Assembly: GCA_024760905.1 (NCBI GenBank)
Contig: CM045732.1
Coordinates: 52,057,996-52,121,995, forward strand
Direction: 5' to 3'
DNA from: Plotosus lineatus
Taxonomy: Eukaryota; Chordata; Actinopteri; Siluriformes; Plotosidae
DNA length: 64,000 nt
Shown: in pieces, positions 32,881 to 44,289 of the stretch
Numbering within the stretch: position 1 is the first letter of the stretch
Layout of the letters: each line of letters opens with the position of its first letter
Translations under genes and position numbers: made by a program
Notes under the pieces: model-generated
The model's input: the letters and a program-made list of their open reading frames with translations, nothing else
The model's database searches: none
Told to the model about the DNA's origin: nothing

Positions 32881-33182
32881 TCGTTGTGATCGTAGCCATG
32901 ACAATCCCAATATGAGCTTCATTCAAGCTTCAGGGATCAACATCCATTCCTCGTGATTGGATGTAGACGGAGATAGATGACACTGTAGGAATGATATTCA
33001 TGGATGAAACTGCTATTTTGTTGTGCTCGCCTTTCTTTAGAAAATAAAATGAGTTTTTCTTCCATTTTCTTGTTTCTGTTAATCTGGAAAGAACCCGCCT
33101 TTAAATTTCTTGGGTAAAAACAGTGTGCAGCACATCAGCAGTCACATAGTTATGTCCGGGGCTTTGATTGTGTTTATTATTC
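32881..33182. other. Spacer
   Basis: Nothing recognised. Confidence 0.3.
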
Positions 33183-33481
33183 ATTCATTTTCTGAACGGT
33201 TTAATCTTAATTAGGGTTGCAGCAAAGCTGGCGCCCATCTCAAGTGATTCTGGCCAAGGCCATCGCAGGGCACAAACATGCTATGTAGCCTATTTTTTAA
33301 GAAAGTCAGCAATGGTTGTTTTACATGCTTCTCACCATAGACAGTGAGAGTCATGACCTTTGACGACTCAGGTAGCAGTACTGGTGGACAGCAGTCACAA
33401 CTCGCTGATAGTGGTGCTTGAACTTGAACCTTATCTTGGGATTAGTAATCCATCACACTACCACCAGACCACCGCTGCCCC
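33183..33481 (-). mobile_element. tRNA-derived SINE H1/A, diverged
   Basis: Tail A complement (TTTTCTGAACGGTTTAATCT), H1 body (AAAGTCAGCAATGGTTGTTT) and head (ACCACCAGACCACCGCTGCC). Confidence 0.8.
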
Positions 33482-33849
33482 TGTCTGTGTTTAACTCAGA
33501 GCAATTCTACTGCAGGTGAGGAATAAACCATAGTGTTTTTTCTCAGGGTCCCATAAAACCTGCACTATTTCTCCACCTCCCCCCCCATTAGTTATCACAT
33601 TTCAACGTGCTGGCAACGGTGTCACTAAAGATTCACACTTACAACTTGCAACTATTAGGGAAATAAAAATAATGTCATAGAAGTTCCCGACAATGCACTT
33701 CTTTATTGAACCAGTAGAGGTCAGTAAAGCCATCTAATAGAATAGAAAACCTTAATTTTTCTGAGTTTGGTGACAGTGATATTTCATGATCCTATTAAAG
33801 AGGTGCTGAGAATTTGGAGGTCATGCAAATAATTCCTAACTGCAGGTCC

Positions 33850-33944
33850 TAACCCTGTATGATCCTACTTGGGCTGTGGGGAGGCTTAAGCCTATCTCAG
33901 GTTCACTGGGTGAAGGTGGGGTGCACCCTGACCATCACAGTGCT

Positions 33945-33945
<1 letters not shown>
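33850..33945 (-). mobile_element. SINE tail fragment
   Basis: GGGGAGGCTTAAGCCTATCT and GGTGCACCCTGACCATCACA match the L2-like SINE tail in reverse. Confidence 0.5.

Positions 33946-34014
<69 letters not shown>
33946..34014 (+). repeat. (CA)n microsatellite
   Basis: About 34 perfect CA units grown from the adjoining SINE tail. Confidence 0.97.
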
Positions 34015-34016
<2 letters not shown>

Positions 34017-34386
34017 CAATGTTTAAAGACATTTTACAATGCCAGAATCCAGTATCATTAGCCGCAAACAAGGTACTACATTCTGTTTACGGAGAGTGAA
34101 GTAGCAGTCACATGATTTAGTAAATGTAGAAAGAAATACTTTGAAAGATGGTGCTGTTTCAGTCTTGCTGAGGGAGCATTCAATTCCTAAAATAGCAAGA
34201 CCAAGTTCAGTTTTGGACACGTGTCATACCTCAGAGGGAATTGTGTTTTCCATCCTCTCCTCCCCAAATTCATCATGTGAAACTCTTTCCCTTCATCCTT
34301 TATATGAGAAAAATGTGATAATCTGATTGAGGTGTTAAATACCTATGATTTACAGTCTTGAGTATTATCACACGTGCACATACACA

Positions 34387-34389
<3 letters not shown>

Positions 34390-34444
<55 letters not shown>
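34390..34444 (+). repeat. (CA)n microsatellite
   Basis: Near-perfect run. Confidence 0.97.
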
Positions 34445-34446
<2 letters not shown>

Positions 34447-35329
34447 CAGCCATAACATTATACCCTACCTGACCAGAGATCCTCAGACAGAGCAAGTAGA
34501 AATGCACCGTGCTTCAGCTTCTTTCTTTCATTGCATTAAAAGTTTCAGCAGTTTGTACAACAGAAACTCTTCCATGGGATCGGAGAAGGCATACCAGCAT
34601 TCACTCCTCACACACACAACAGTGAGCCTTGGGAACCCATGACACTTTTGCCAGTTGTTCCTTCTGTACACCATCTTTAATAGGTACATCGCACTGCATA
34701 CCAGGAGCACTCCATTGTTTTGGAGATGAATAGACGCAGTCATTTAGGTGTCACATCTGGCCCTTTCTAATATAACTCACATCTGTACACTTCATCATTT
34801 TTCCTGCTTCCAACACATCTATTTAGAGAACCGACTGTTCGACCTTGCCAACTGCATCCACGTTTGGGAGGTGCTGCAGAAATCAGATGATTAATTCACA
34901 CAAAGCATGGTGGATGTCACAAGACAGAACATTCAGGAGACTATTTGGTGACAATCGTCTAGTCTAGGGCAAACAATTTTTTAGCATATACTAGATGGAA
35001 ACAAAAACAGTGAACTGAAATAAGATTTCTTGTTGATTATTCTTACATTTTTACACATGACAGTGACAACTGAGTCCCAGTCAGACAGCCCAAGGAACTC
35101 ACTGCTGTTCGAGAATATGAAAAGTCTCTATGGCGCATGAAATGTATAATCTTTAGACATTTCTTCGTTTCGTACTTTGCAAAGTGGTTTGGAAGACATT
35201 TGCCCACGGCAAAAAAAAAAACCTTTATATAAGACTTGGGGATTATCCTTATGGAAACACTCTCACTCATTTACTTTCAGCAACCATTTTGTCTTGTTCA
35301 AAATCCTTGTACATCATGGAGGGAGATCA
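34445..35329. other. Mostly unique sequence
   Basis: No gene recognised; no repeat family seen. Confidence 0.3.
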
Positions 35330-35505
35330 CCTACAAGCAATTTATCATAACCAGTTCAGCTACTGGCATGCTTTTTGGGATGTAGAAGAAAACCTAGAAC
35401 TCGGATCAAGCCCCACAGACAGTGAAAACTTTGAAAAATTCTACAGACAGTAAAGCGTGCCATGAACAGAATATGCCACCCACTGTGCCACTGTGCTGCC
35501 CCCTG
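35330..35505 (-). mobile_element. SINE C head/body, diverged
   Basis: The reverse order of SINE C blocks is visible (a CATGCTTTTTGGGATGTAGA piece corresponding to 'cacagtccaaaaacatg', and a terminal GTGCCACTGTGCTGCCCC head complement). Confidence 0.45.
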
Positions 35506-36241
35506 ACAGAAACAATCACAAAATTCTCCTTGATTGATTCAAGTTTGTTTTTTATGAATTTCGTTGACATTGCATGTTAGTATCTAGTGAATAAAAAAAT
35601 GTTATAACTCAGACAACAAAGGAGTGTTGACTCAGGACATTAGGTTCACCAAACAGGATACATGCAGGCATGGCAAACACATAACATGGACATACATGCA
35701 TAAACACATGCACAGACACAAAAATATACATCTATTCTTATTTTTGGATCCTTTACTATTGAAGGCATCATTCCAACTTTATACTGCTTGGCTGCTGATC
35801 AGTCTGGCTTTATAACATTTAAAACTTCTCCAGAGCCCGCACAATCTGAAGAGCAATAGGAGGAAAAGCACGAGTGTCCGCCAACCACACACACACTCAC
35901 CAAGCTCATTCCACCAAGCTGCGATAAATCATTAGGAAGTCAGATGTCTGTGTGGAAGACACGATCATCTAAGGCTAATAAACCGCACGTTTTCTCCAAA
36001 TGGTCCACTCACATATAACTGTCAGTAACAGTCATTGTGCTGGCTGGTGATTGCTCTTCATTTTCACACAGTACTATTGCTTCACAGGGTACTAGAACGA
36101 GTCAAGTCAAATATTCAGATTAGAACATAGTGCCACTTCTTGACTTTTAGACACATTCAGTTTGAATATTTAAAGACAGGAATATAATTGGGTTCATTTT
36201 GAAGTAAGTAGGATCTCCCTGAATAGAAAATGTAACAAATA
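35506..36241. other. Spacer
   Basis: Nothing recognised. Confidence 0.3.
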
Positions 36242-37019
36242 CCGTATTTTCCGGACTATATGTCGCTCCAGAGTACAAGTCGCATTGACCAAAAAATGCA
36301 TAATAAAGAAGGAAAAAAAGATAAATAAGCCGCACTGGACTATAAATCGCAAACTCATGGAAACTGTGTTCCTTGGCTTGGAAAGCTGCTGGAAGTTTTT
36401 GTGACATTGTGGTCCTCGCTCTTACAGAGAGGCGGTTGCGTTGCATGAAGCGGTAACACCAAGAAAGTCCTTGAGCAAAGTCATTTCTATTCATCTCCTT
36501 GACAACTACCTGGATGTAGAGACGCAACTGCACCGTTGGCAAGTCTCTCCCTGATACACGTTGCTCAAGCACCCATGTGCGAACTCATTCCTCTAGCTGT
36601 GGCCATCTAGCTTTTAGCTGCTATTTGTTTTTGTTTGTTTTCTTCATTGCAGTATGTAATAGTAATCTCTGCTTTTCTCCAGTCCCCCACATGTTTCTCT
36701 TTCACTCCAAACTTTTTTTCTGATGCCCAATCACCATTTTCTGCTGCGTGTTTCACTACTTGCAGCTTGGAATCCACAGAATAGGATTTTATTTTTGGGG
36801 CCATTTCTTCAGTGGTGGATGAGCTGGTACTGTTACCCAAGCCTAGAGTGCCCTCTTGTGGTTGTGAGTGTAAAAATAACAAACATGTGAAATTATGTTT
36901 GTTATTATTATGACAAACAGAATTATATGTAATAATTTCACATATAAGTTGCTCTGGAGTATAATTCACCCCTCCACCAAATTATGAAAAAAGTGCGACT
37001 TATAGTCCGGAAAATACGG
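36242..37019 (-). mobile_element. pogo-type non-autonomous transposon keeping DNA-binding domains
   Basis: Ends CCGTATTTTCCGGACTATAT and, inward from the right, CCGTATTTTCCGGACTATAA with an inner AGTCGCAC motif; TA on both sides (36240-36241, 37020-37021). The 778-bp interior encodes, on the minus strand, two DNA-binding modules of a pogo-type transposase and no DDE nuclease. Confidence 0.9.
36390..36804 (-). pseudogene. pogo-type transposase N-terminus: Brinker-like plus CENP-B-like HTH
   Basis: From an ATG at 36804 the minus strand reads MAPKIKSYSVDSKLQVVKHA then ENGDWASEKKFGVKEKHVGD and WRKAE. This matches the BrkDBD pattern (basic-SY-...K...V..A...G.....KFGV.E..V.DWRK). After a frame change at about 36605, with a stop in the new frame, comes LEQRVSGRDLPTVQLRLYIQ, then FAQGLSWCYRFMQRNRLSVR and ARTTMSQKLP. 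This is a CENP-B/Tc5-type HTH pattern (W..RFMxRN.LS.R.RTT). The element's terminal repeat follows soon after. It is therefore a DNA-binding-only remnant, probably untranslated as one protein. Confidence 0.82.
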
Positions 37020-37021
37020 TA

Positions 37022-37961
37022 GTAATCATCAGTAGGACCAACTAAGAAATATAAACAATGTTTGGGTGGTAAATCCTATATTGAAACAATTGTGGATTTA
37101 AAAAGCTTTGGCAGAACTTTATTCCTTTGTCTATGTTGGGAGGTTTATCCCACTTATCATTTGATAATGCCAGACCGATTCTATGTGGAATTTAACATAC
37201 TGTAATCTATATTCATACGAAATGTCATTACAACTAACTTCTTTTCAGACAGATATGTAATCCTAAATTTCAACATTTATGGATATTTAAAAAAAAAACG
37301 ACTAAAATTTAGTCAATGAAAATGTAGATGAGAAATAGTTACAAAAAAGAAACTTCAACTAATTAATAGATGGGATTTACAACATAACCAATTTATTTTC
37401 GAATAAAATTGAGGCCATAATATAAATAGGTCACTAAATACTCAAACCTGTGATCCTAGGAAGGAATTAATGAAAAATGAAACCGATATGGTATTTTATT
37501 TTTGTATATGAGGATCATAAATCCATTTGTCTGAGCTCTGTTTTGTGTGTGTACCCAACAGAACCGGCAATCATTTTTCTTAAGCTTGTATGACACTAAT
37601 ATGGTTTCACTGCTCTGTTTATTGGTTTAGAAATTACCATTTCTACCCTAAGTTCATATAAATATACTAAAAAGAGCTGCATGCCAGCTGAGCTGGCTTT
37701 AAGTACTGTTTCGCTGTTTGGGTGACTGAGAAGAGTTTACAGTAATGTGGACCAGAATGTTAGGTGAACTTTCCACCAGGCCTTCAACTCTAGAGTTATT
37801 TCAGGGAAGAGGAAAACAGACCAGGGAGAACTGTTCAGAAGGGCTGGTCTGGGTCCATTGACCTTACCTGTCTGTGGTGTGATTGGCTCTAGAGGGGTTT
37901 GATGGGTACTGTGGTTTGGCTAGGGTGGGAAGCATCAAGCTTGCCATGTTATTTTGAAAAC
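37022..37961. other. Spacer
   Basis: AT-rich; nothing recognised. Confidence 0.35.
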
Positions 37962-38265
37962 ATTCATTAATTTTCTGTACCGTCAATCCTAATTTGTGCC
38001 CATCTCACCAGACTCTGGTTGAGGGCAGAGTACACCCTGGACAGCTTACCAGGCCATCATAGGGCAGAAACAGGCTGACGGCTATGGAGCTCTTTTACAC
38101 ACCTGTTACCATAGACGGTGAGAGACATGGCTGGTCTTTGATCAGTTAGCTGCAGTGGAGTAAAGCAGTGACAACCTGTTGATCATGGGGCTTGAACCTC
38201 TGACCTTATGCCTCTGACAATCCAGCACCCTCCCACCAGTCCACCTCTTGCCCTACTTTGCAAAC
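37962..38265 (-). mobile_element. tRNA-derived SINE H1/A, diverged
   Basis: Tail A complement with GTTGAGGGCAGAGTACACCC, H1 body (CATAGACGGTGAGAGACATG) and a degraded head. Confidence 0.8.
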
Positions 38266-38970
38266 ATAAATATAATATTTTAGATGCATACTAGTAAGGG
38301 ATGGTATGGTAGTAACTGTCTGATAACATTAGGCTGAGTCAAACTTAAAAAGTTTTTTTTTTTTCCAATGTGAACTGCTTTCAGCAGATTTTTGTCCAAT
38401 TATTTCAATTTATCTAATTATCAGCCTTTGATGTTTTTTTTTTTTTTTTCAAAGGACAGTCTCGGAAAGACTGATTATATCCACATCAACCATTGCTTGG
38501 CACACAGAGAAATCACAGAGAGCATAGAGACATCAGCCGCATATGGATGTCATTTGTAAGCAGCAGTGAGAACGTATAGTCCAGTCTGCCCTTTGCTATC
38601 TCTCTATCCATCTGTTTTCACATTACTTGCAAATAATACTGTCCTCCAGACCCAAATGAGCATAAATCACCACCACAAACGTGCAGAAGTTTTCCTTGCT
38701 GTCATAAAACAATGATTTAGAGCAGGGCTTGTGAAAATACGCCGCTGTGAATTCACCCCCACGTCCCAGCAGAAGGAACACAAAGCACCATCTCATCGGA
38801 ATAATTTATGGCCTCCTTGGGAGATGTGGATGATTAGAGCCCAGGCCACCAACAGGCAGAAAAACAGTAGGTGCTCCAATAAGACCTACTGGAAAAACTT
38901 TGGTCAAATTTATCAAACAATTCAACAAAATCTATTTCTATTTGAGATAAGTGAGCAACAGGAGATGTAT

Positions 38971-38971
<1 letters not shown>
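38266..38971. promoter_or_regulatory. Repeat-free stretch, possible conserved non-coding DNA
   Basis: From about 38465 to 38960 there is no repeat or microsatellite, composition is balanced and no frame is coding-like. Such islands in repeat-dense fish DNA are often conserved regulatory elements. This is a guess from texture only. Confidence 0.2.

Positions 38972-39022
<51 letters not shown>
38972..39022 (+). repeat. (GT)n microsatellite
   Basis: About 25 perfect units. Confidence 0.97.
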
Positions 39023-39023
<1 letters not shown>

Positions 39024-39129
39024 TACACTGATGCATCTTTGGAACATTTGATCAGTGACCATTTCTGAATTTTTTGAGTTTCTAGATTAAATATTCATTT
39101 CTAAAGTATACCATTTGATTCCTTGGATT

Positions 39130-39169
39130 CTCTCTCTCTCTCTTTCTCTCACTCTCACTCTCACACACA

Positions 39170-39220
<51 letters not shown>

Positions 39221-39243
39221 ACGGCGCACGCACACGCACACAC

Positions 39244-39296
<53 letters not shown>

Positions 39297-39309
39297 CACA
39301 CACGCACAC
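39130..39309 (+). repeat. Compound (CT)n/(CA)n microsatellite
   Basis: CT-rich half followed by CA-rich half with scattered CG interruptions. Long open frames here are translation artefacts of the dinucleotides. Confidence 0.95.
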
Positions 39310-40136
39310 AAACCGAATGTATGTGGAAACGCTCTGCTCTGCTATGACGTTACATCTGGGGAAGCGACTGCATTTATAAGATGGCTTATTGGTTTAGTGG
39401 AGACAGGCCAAGCTGCAGAAGGGCAGAAAGGTTTCCTGGCCCTAACTTTATGTATTGTGATGAGACTCATACTTCTGCTGAACAAATAAAATACAGATCC
39501 TGAAAACTATGTATAATAACAACTAGCTCCATTTACTGAAACGGAGGACTTGGTCTGTGTGTCCACTTATGCACTTTAAAATAAGTACTGTTGCTCATAA
39601 TTGTCATTTTAGCCTGTAAGCACCCTCCCTGGTTGATAGATGTCATGAAATAGGATAGACCTGTAGTGGTGGTAACTTGTGAAAGACCAAATGGGAGGAA
39701 ATTGGGTAGAAAAACCCTAACAACAATAATTACAACACACACAATGGATGTAGAACGCTCATAGCGTAGTAACACGGTACCCTATTTCATAACTCTGAAA
39801 AAATGGGTATAATAGGTTTAATTTAGGGTACACCACACGAATGACACAGTTCATTCTCTTTCGAAAGGATTCTTTCAGTGTTCTTTGCAGAAACCAGTTA
39901 TGAAGGTGTTTTTGTCAAATAACTGTTTAATGCTTACATTTTTATGACTCTGAAAAAAATACTTCTTTCTGTATTGTTTTAATACTGATACGCTTTGCCC
40001 ATGTTTGACTGGCATTTTATCATATTCTCATTTGTATCTACATAAAAGAAAGTTATCATCTTACTGAACAAAAGAAAACAAATGGTGACAAAATTTAAAT
40101 ATCTGAATATACATACATACCCACCCACACACACAG

Positions 40137-40167
<31 letters not shown>

Positions 40168-40169
40168 TA
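39310..40169. other. Spacer
   Basis: Nothing recognised; ends in a (TA)n/(CA)n tract at 40108-40168. Confidence 0.35.
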
Positions 40170-41728
40170 CTAGTCCTTATCAAAAAATTAGCATATTGTG
40201 ATAAAGTTCATTATTTTCTGTAATGTACTGATAAAAATTAAACTTTCATATATTTTAGATTCATTGCACACCAACTGAAACATTTCAGGTCTTTTATTGT
40301 TTTAATACTGATGATTTTGGCATACAGCTCATGAAAACCCAAAATTCCTATCTCAAAAAATTAGCATATCATGAGAAGGTACTCTAAATGAGCTATTAAC
40401 CTAATCATCTGAATCAACCAATTAACTCTAAACATCTGCAAAAGATTCCTGAGGCTTTTAAAAACTCCCAGCCTGGTTCATTACTCAAAACCGCAATCAT
40501 GGGTAAGACTGCCGACCTGACTGCTGTCCAGAAGGCCATCATTGACACCCTCAAGCAAGAGGGTAAGACACAGAAAGAAATCTCTGAGCGAATCGGCTGT
40601 TCCCAGAGTGCTGTATCAAGCCACCTCAGTGGGACGTCTGTGGGAAGGAAAAAGTGTGGCAGAAAACGCTGCACAACCAGAAGAGGTGACCGGACCCTGA
40701 GGAAGATTGTGGAGAAGGGCCAATTCAAGACCTTGGGGGACCTGTGGAAGCAGTGGACTGGGCTACAGGTGCCCCATTCCCCAGGTCGAGCCACTTTTGA
40801 ACCAGAAACAGTGGCAGAAGCGCCCGACCTGGGCTACAGAGAAGCAGCACTGGACTGTTGCTCAGTGGTCCAAAGTACTTTTTTCGGATGAAAGCAAATT
40901 TTGCATGCCATTCAGAAATCAAGGTGCCAGAGTCTGGAGGAAGACTGGGGAGAAGGAAATGCCAAAATGCCTGAAGTCCAGTGTCAAGTACCCACAGTCA
41001 GTGATGGTCTGGAGTGCCATGTCAGCTGCTGGTGTTGGTCCACTGTGTTTCATCAAGGGCAGGGACAATGCAGTGAGCTATCAGGAGATTTTGGAGCACT
41101 TCATGCTTCCATCTGCTGAAAAGCTTTATGGAGATGAAGATTTCATTTTTCAGCACGACCTGGCACCTGCTCACAGTGCCAAAACCACTGCTAAATGGTT
41201 TACTGACCATGGTATTACTGTGCTCAATTGGCCTGCCAACTCTCCTGACCTGAACCCCATAGAGAATCTGTGGGATATTGTGAAGAGAAAGTTGAGAGAC
41301 ACCAGACCCAACACTGAGGATGAGCTTAAGGCCGCTATCGAATCATCCTGAGCCTCCATAACACCTCAGCAGTGCCACAGGCTGATTGCCTCCATGCCAC
41401 GCCCCATTGAAGCAGTCATTTCTGCAAAAGGATTCCCGACCAAGTATTGAGTGCAGAACTGAACATCATTATTTGAAGGGTTGATTTTTTTGTATTAAAA
41501 ACACTTTGTTTTTATTGGTCGGATGAAATATGCTAATTTTTTTAGATAGGAATTTTGGGTTTTCATGAGCTGGATGCCAAAATCGTCAGTATTAAAACAA
41601 TAAAAGACCTGAAATATTTCAGTTGATGTGCAATGAATCTAAAATATATGAAAGTTTAATTTTTTATCAGTACATTACAGAAAATAATGAACTTTATCAC
41701 AATATGCAAATTTTTTGAGAAGGACCTG
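40170..41728 (+). mobile_element. Tc1/mariner element with ~200-bp inverted repeats
   Basis: The left end (AGTCCTTATCAAAAAATTAG, CATATTGTGATAAAGTTC) is mirrored at the right end (inward AGGTCCTTCTCAAAAAATTT, GCATATTGTGATAAAG). Pairing continues for about 200 bp, including a second inner motif near 40352-40375 and 41530-41555. TA at 40168-40169. The interior encodes a broken Tc1 transposase. Confidence 0.95.
40499..41447 (+). pseudogene. Tc1 transposase pseudogene
   Basis: The ATG at 40499 begins MGKTADLTAVQKAIIDTLKQ then GKTQKEISERIGCSQSAVSS, the first paired-type HTH, followed by the GRKKCGRKR basic hook. Near 40765 a short deletion shifts the frame inside the second HTH. Coding resumes with WATEKQHWTVAQWSKVLFSD. 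Catalytic residues are visible: D in FSDESKF (40887), D in FQHDLAPAHS (41157) and E in NPIENLWD (41262). A TGA at 41349-41351 (a tryptophan codon in intact relatives, I believe) cuts off the last ~33 residues, which are still readable (ITPQQCHRLIASMPR, then FPTKY). All DDE residues survive, but two lesions make it inactive. Confidence 0.93.
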
Positions 41729-41792
41729 TGTATACATACACAACCCATACACACACACATTCATAAATACACACACATATATATATGAGGGT

Positions 41793-42110
41793 CTAGTGGT
41801 ATAGGGCGCTGTATCGCTGATCCAAGGTTGGGGGTTCGAGTCCCACTCTGCACACGGTTGTCACTGTCCCCTCCAGTGCAGCTAACTGGGTTATCAAAGG
41901 CCATGTCTATGGTGAGAGGCATGTAAAAGAACCATTGCTGACTTTCGTAAAGAGTAGCTGCAAAGCCGTCAGAGTGTTTCTGTCCCTTGCTAAAAAGGGT
42001 TGTGACAGGAAGGGCATCCGACGTAAAAACCTCTGCCAAATCAAACGTGCGAATCAGATGATTCGCTGTGGCCACTCCTGAGTAAAAGGGAAAAAGCCGA
42101 AAGGAAGACA
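41793..42110 (+). mobile_element. tRNA-derived SINE H1/B
   Basis: H1 head lacking its first bases, body with a small deletion, tail B (AAGGGCATCCGACGTAAAAA, GATGATTCGCTGTGGCCACT, AAAGCCGAAAGGAAG) running into a (GACA)/(CA) microsatellite. Confidence 0.9.
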
Positions 42111-42114
42111 GACA

Positions 42115-42199
<85 letters not shown>

Positions 42200-42255
42200 A
42201 CACATCCATACATACATCCATACATACATCCATACATACATACATACATACACAT
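42111..42255 (+). repeat. Compound (CA)n(TA)n(CATA/CATC)n microsatellite
   Basis: Three adjoining simple repeats grown from the SINE tail. Confidence 0.95.
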
Positions 42256-42263
42256 ATGTATAT

Positions 42264-42618
42264 GGAGAGCAGTGGTGGCCTGGTGGTAAAGGGCACTGGA
42301 TCGCTGATTCTAAGGTTGGGGGTTTGAGTCCCGCTCTCCACAAGGTTGTCACTGTCCCCCCCAGTGCAGCTAACTGGGTTATCAAAGGCCGGCCATGCCT
42401 CTCACTGTCTATGGTGTGAGGTTCATGTAAAAGAACGATTGCTGACTTTTGTAAAGAGTAGCTGAAATGCCATCAGCGTGTTTCTGTCCCTTGCGAAAGG
42501 GTTGTGTCAGGAAGGGCATCCGACGTAAAAACTATGACAAATCAAACATGTGAATCAGGTGATTTGCTGCGGTGATCCCTGAAAAAAGGGAAAACGGTAA
42601 AAGGAAAAGAAGAAGAAG
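42264..42618 (+). mobile_element. tRNA-derived SINE H1/B
   Basis: Complete H1 head (AGTGGTGGCCTGGTGGTAAA), body, and tail B ending (AAG)n. Follows the microsatellite that trails the previous SINE. Confidence 0.92.
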
Positions 42619-42665
42619 CTTTCCTCTGTAATGTAACAAATACACCGCTCAGCTATAACATTACC
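42619..42665 (+). mobile_element. Tc1-like terminal scrap with shared flank
   Basis: GCTTTCCTCTGTAATGTAAC then CACCGCTCAGCTATAACATT; the same flank-plus-end combination is seen at 28282-28335. Confidence 0.5.
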
Positions 42666-42684
42666 ACCACTGATTATATATATA

Positions 42685-44114
42685 CAGTAGGCCCTCGATA
42701 TTCGTGGAGGTTTGGTTCCGACCCCTCCCACGAATGAAGATAATCAGCAAGTTCTGTACCCGGAAGTAAAACCCCCATATATCATATTACACGCGTAAAT
42801 GATCAACCAGAAGTAAAATACTATGTATCTATTACATGCACTAAAACATGCTTCTCAAACACCTTCTATGGACAGTCTGACTCATTAATACAGTACTGTC
42901 TGTCTGTCTGTCTGTCTGTCATAATACATACATAATACAGTACTAATGTAGTAATATATAGTAATGATTAAGAAAAACCTTTTAATTTTGAACTGTGATA
43001 TTTATTAATAAAATATATAAACATTATACAGCATACTTTATATCTATCTATCTATCTATCTATCTACATACAGTATGTATATGTTTTCATTTTGTATGTA
43101 TAATATCCAGTTTAGAATTATGATGCCACTCAAACGCCGGCTAAGCGCCGTCTCTTCTGAAGAAATAAGACTTTCTCCTGAAGAACTGACACTTTCCTCT
43201 AAAGTGCCTGAACTTGAATTAAGTAATCTAATTTACTCCCTATAAACACAAACTGCACGCTCACCTCAATTAAAGCGCGCTTCTTAAGTCCTTCCCCTTT
43301 GAATGTGAGGCGTTTGTTGCAGGTGACACACGGAGCTTGATTTTGCACACTTAAAAGATCAGAAGCCCGGATAAGCCGCGTTTCATCTCACAAGCTCCAT
43401 TTGTCACATGCAAAAACGTGCCAGTTAATTCTCTGGCGCAGAGATAAGCATGCTTGTGTTTATTGAGAGTGGATGAGAATGAAATTCAGGTGTGAGCCAC
43501 AGAGCAGCTCAGCCACGACCCACAGCCGGAGCGGACAGTTCGAGTTAGAGAACACAGCCGTCAAAATCAAAGTCCCCCAAAACACAGACCATAACAAAAA
43601 GAACATAAAAGAACATGAAACATAATAAATTGGATAAACAAAACAAAATGATAAACATGCTACACTACAGGACATAAAAATCACACTCACAAACATTCTA
43701 AACATTAACTTAGGTACTGTACTGGAATAATGATTGAAAAAGACTTTAATACTAGAGTGCTTTCAGATGATTATTTCTCTTCAGGCACTTCAGAGGAAAC
43801 TGTAGTTTCTTCACGAGAAAGTCTTATTTCTTCAGAAGCGACATCTAACGCCATTACCTTTTCTAGCGCTTAGCCAGAGAAAACGCAAACTGTTTGAGTG
43901 GCATTATACAGCTTAACTGGTAATTCAAACACACTAAAAAAAGGCTCATTGAAAACTTGTGCGTGAATGAGGAAAAAGAGGCTTTACATCATCTCAACCA
44001 ATCAGCAGGAAGGAGGATAGCCATTGACTGAATTTGAGTGACGTGTCAGTTGCTTGGCAGTCCGCGAATACTCAAACTGTGATTGCAAAACCGTGAATAG
44101 TCAAGGGCCTACTG
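42685..44114. mobile_element. Tigger-like transposon with internal inverted duplication
   Basis: Ends CAGTAGGCCCTCGATATTCG and, inward from the right, CAGTAGGCCCTTGACTATTC. TA precedes the left end; TG, mutated, follows the right. It contains (TCTG)n at 42899-42919 and (ATCT)n at 43043-43071. A block near 43110-43200 (TTCTGAAGAAATAAGACTTT) recurs reversed near 43770-43870. Possible transposase C-terminal remnant (SSEEIRLSPEELTLSSKVPE); DDE not found. Confidence 0.8.
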
Positions 44115-44116
44115 TG

Positions 44117-44119
<3 letters not shown>

Positions 44120-44158
<39 letters not shown>
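44120..44158 (+). repeat. (TA)n at the RTE 5' junction
   Basis: About 19 units directly before the RTE start. A matching (TA)n lies right after its 3' end (47317-47348). Confidence 0.95.
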
Positions 44159-44161
<3 letters not shown>

Positions 44162-44289
44162 GCAGCCATGAGGCGGGGGGGGGCACTAACCAGTGTCTCT
44201 CCCCCTTATGCCGGTCCCAAGCCCGGATAAATGCAGAGGGTTGTGACAGGAAGGGCATCCGGCGTAAAACTTCTGCCAAAAAAAAAAAA

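Noticed and set aside
35184..35453. 89-codon plus-strand frame
   Set aside because: Its 3' half overlaps a degraded minus-strand SINE C; no independent coding evidence.
39087..39489. Cys/Val- and Thr/His-repeat open frames
   Set aside because: Produced by (CA)n/(GT)n microsatellites; similar ones at 21153, 34390, 56545 and 62917.
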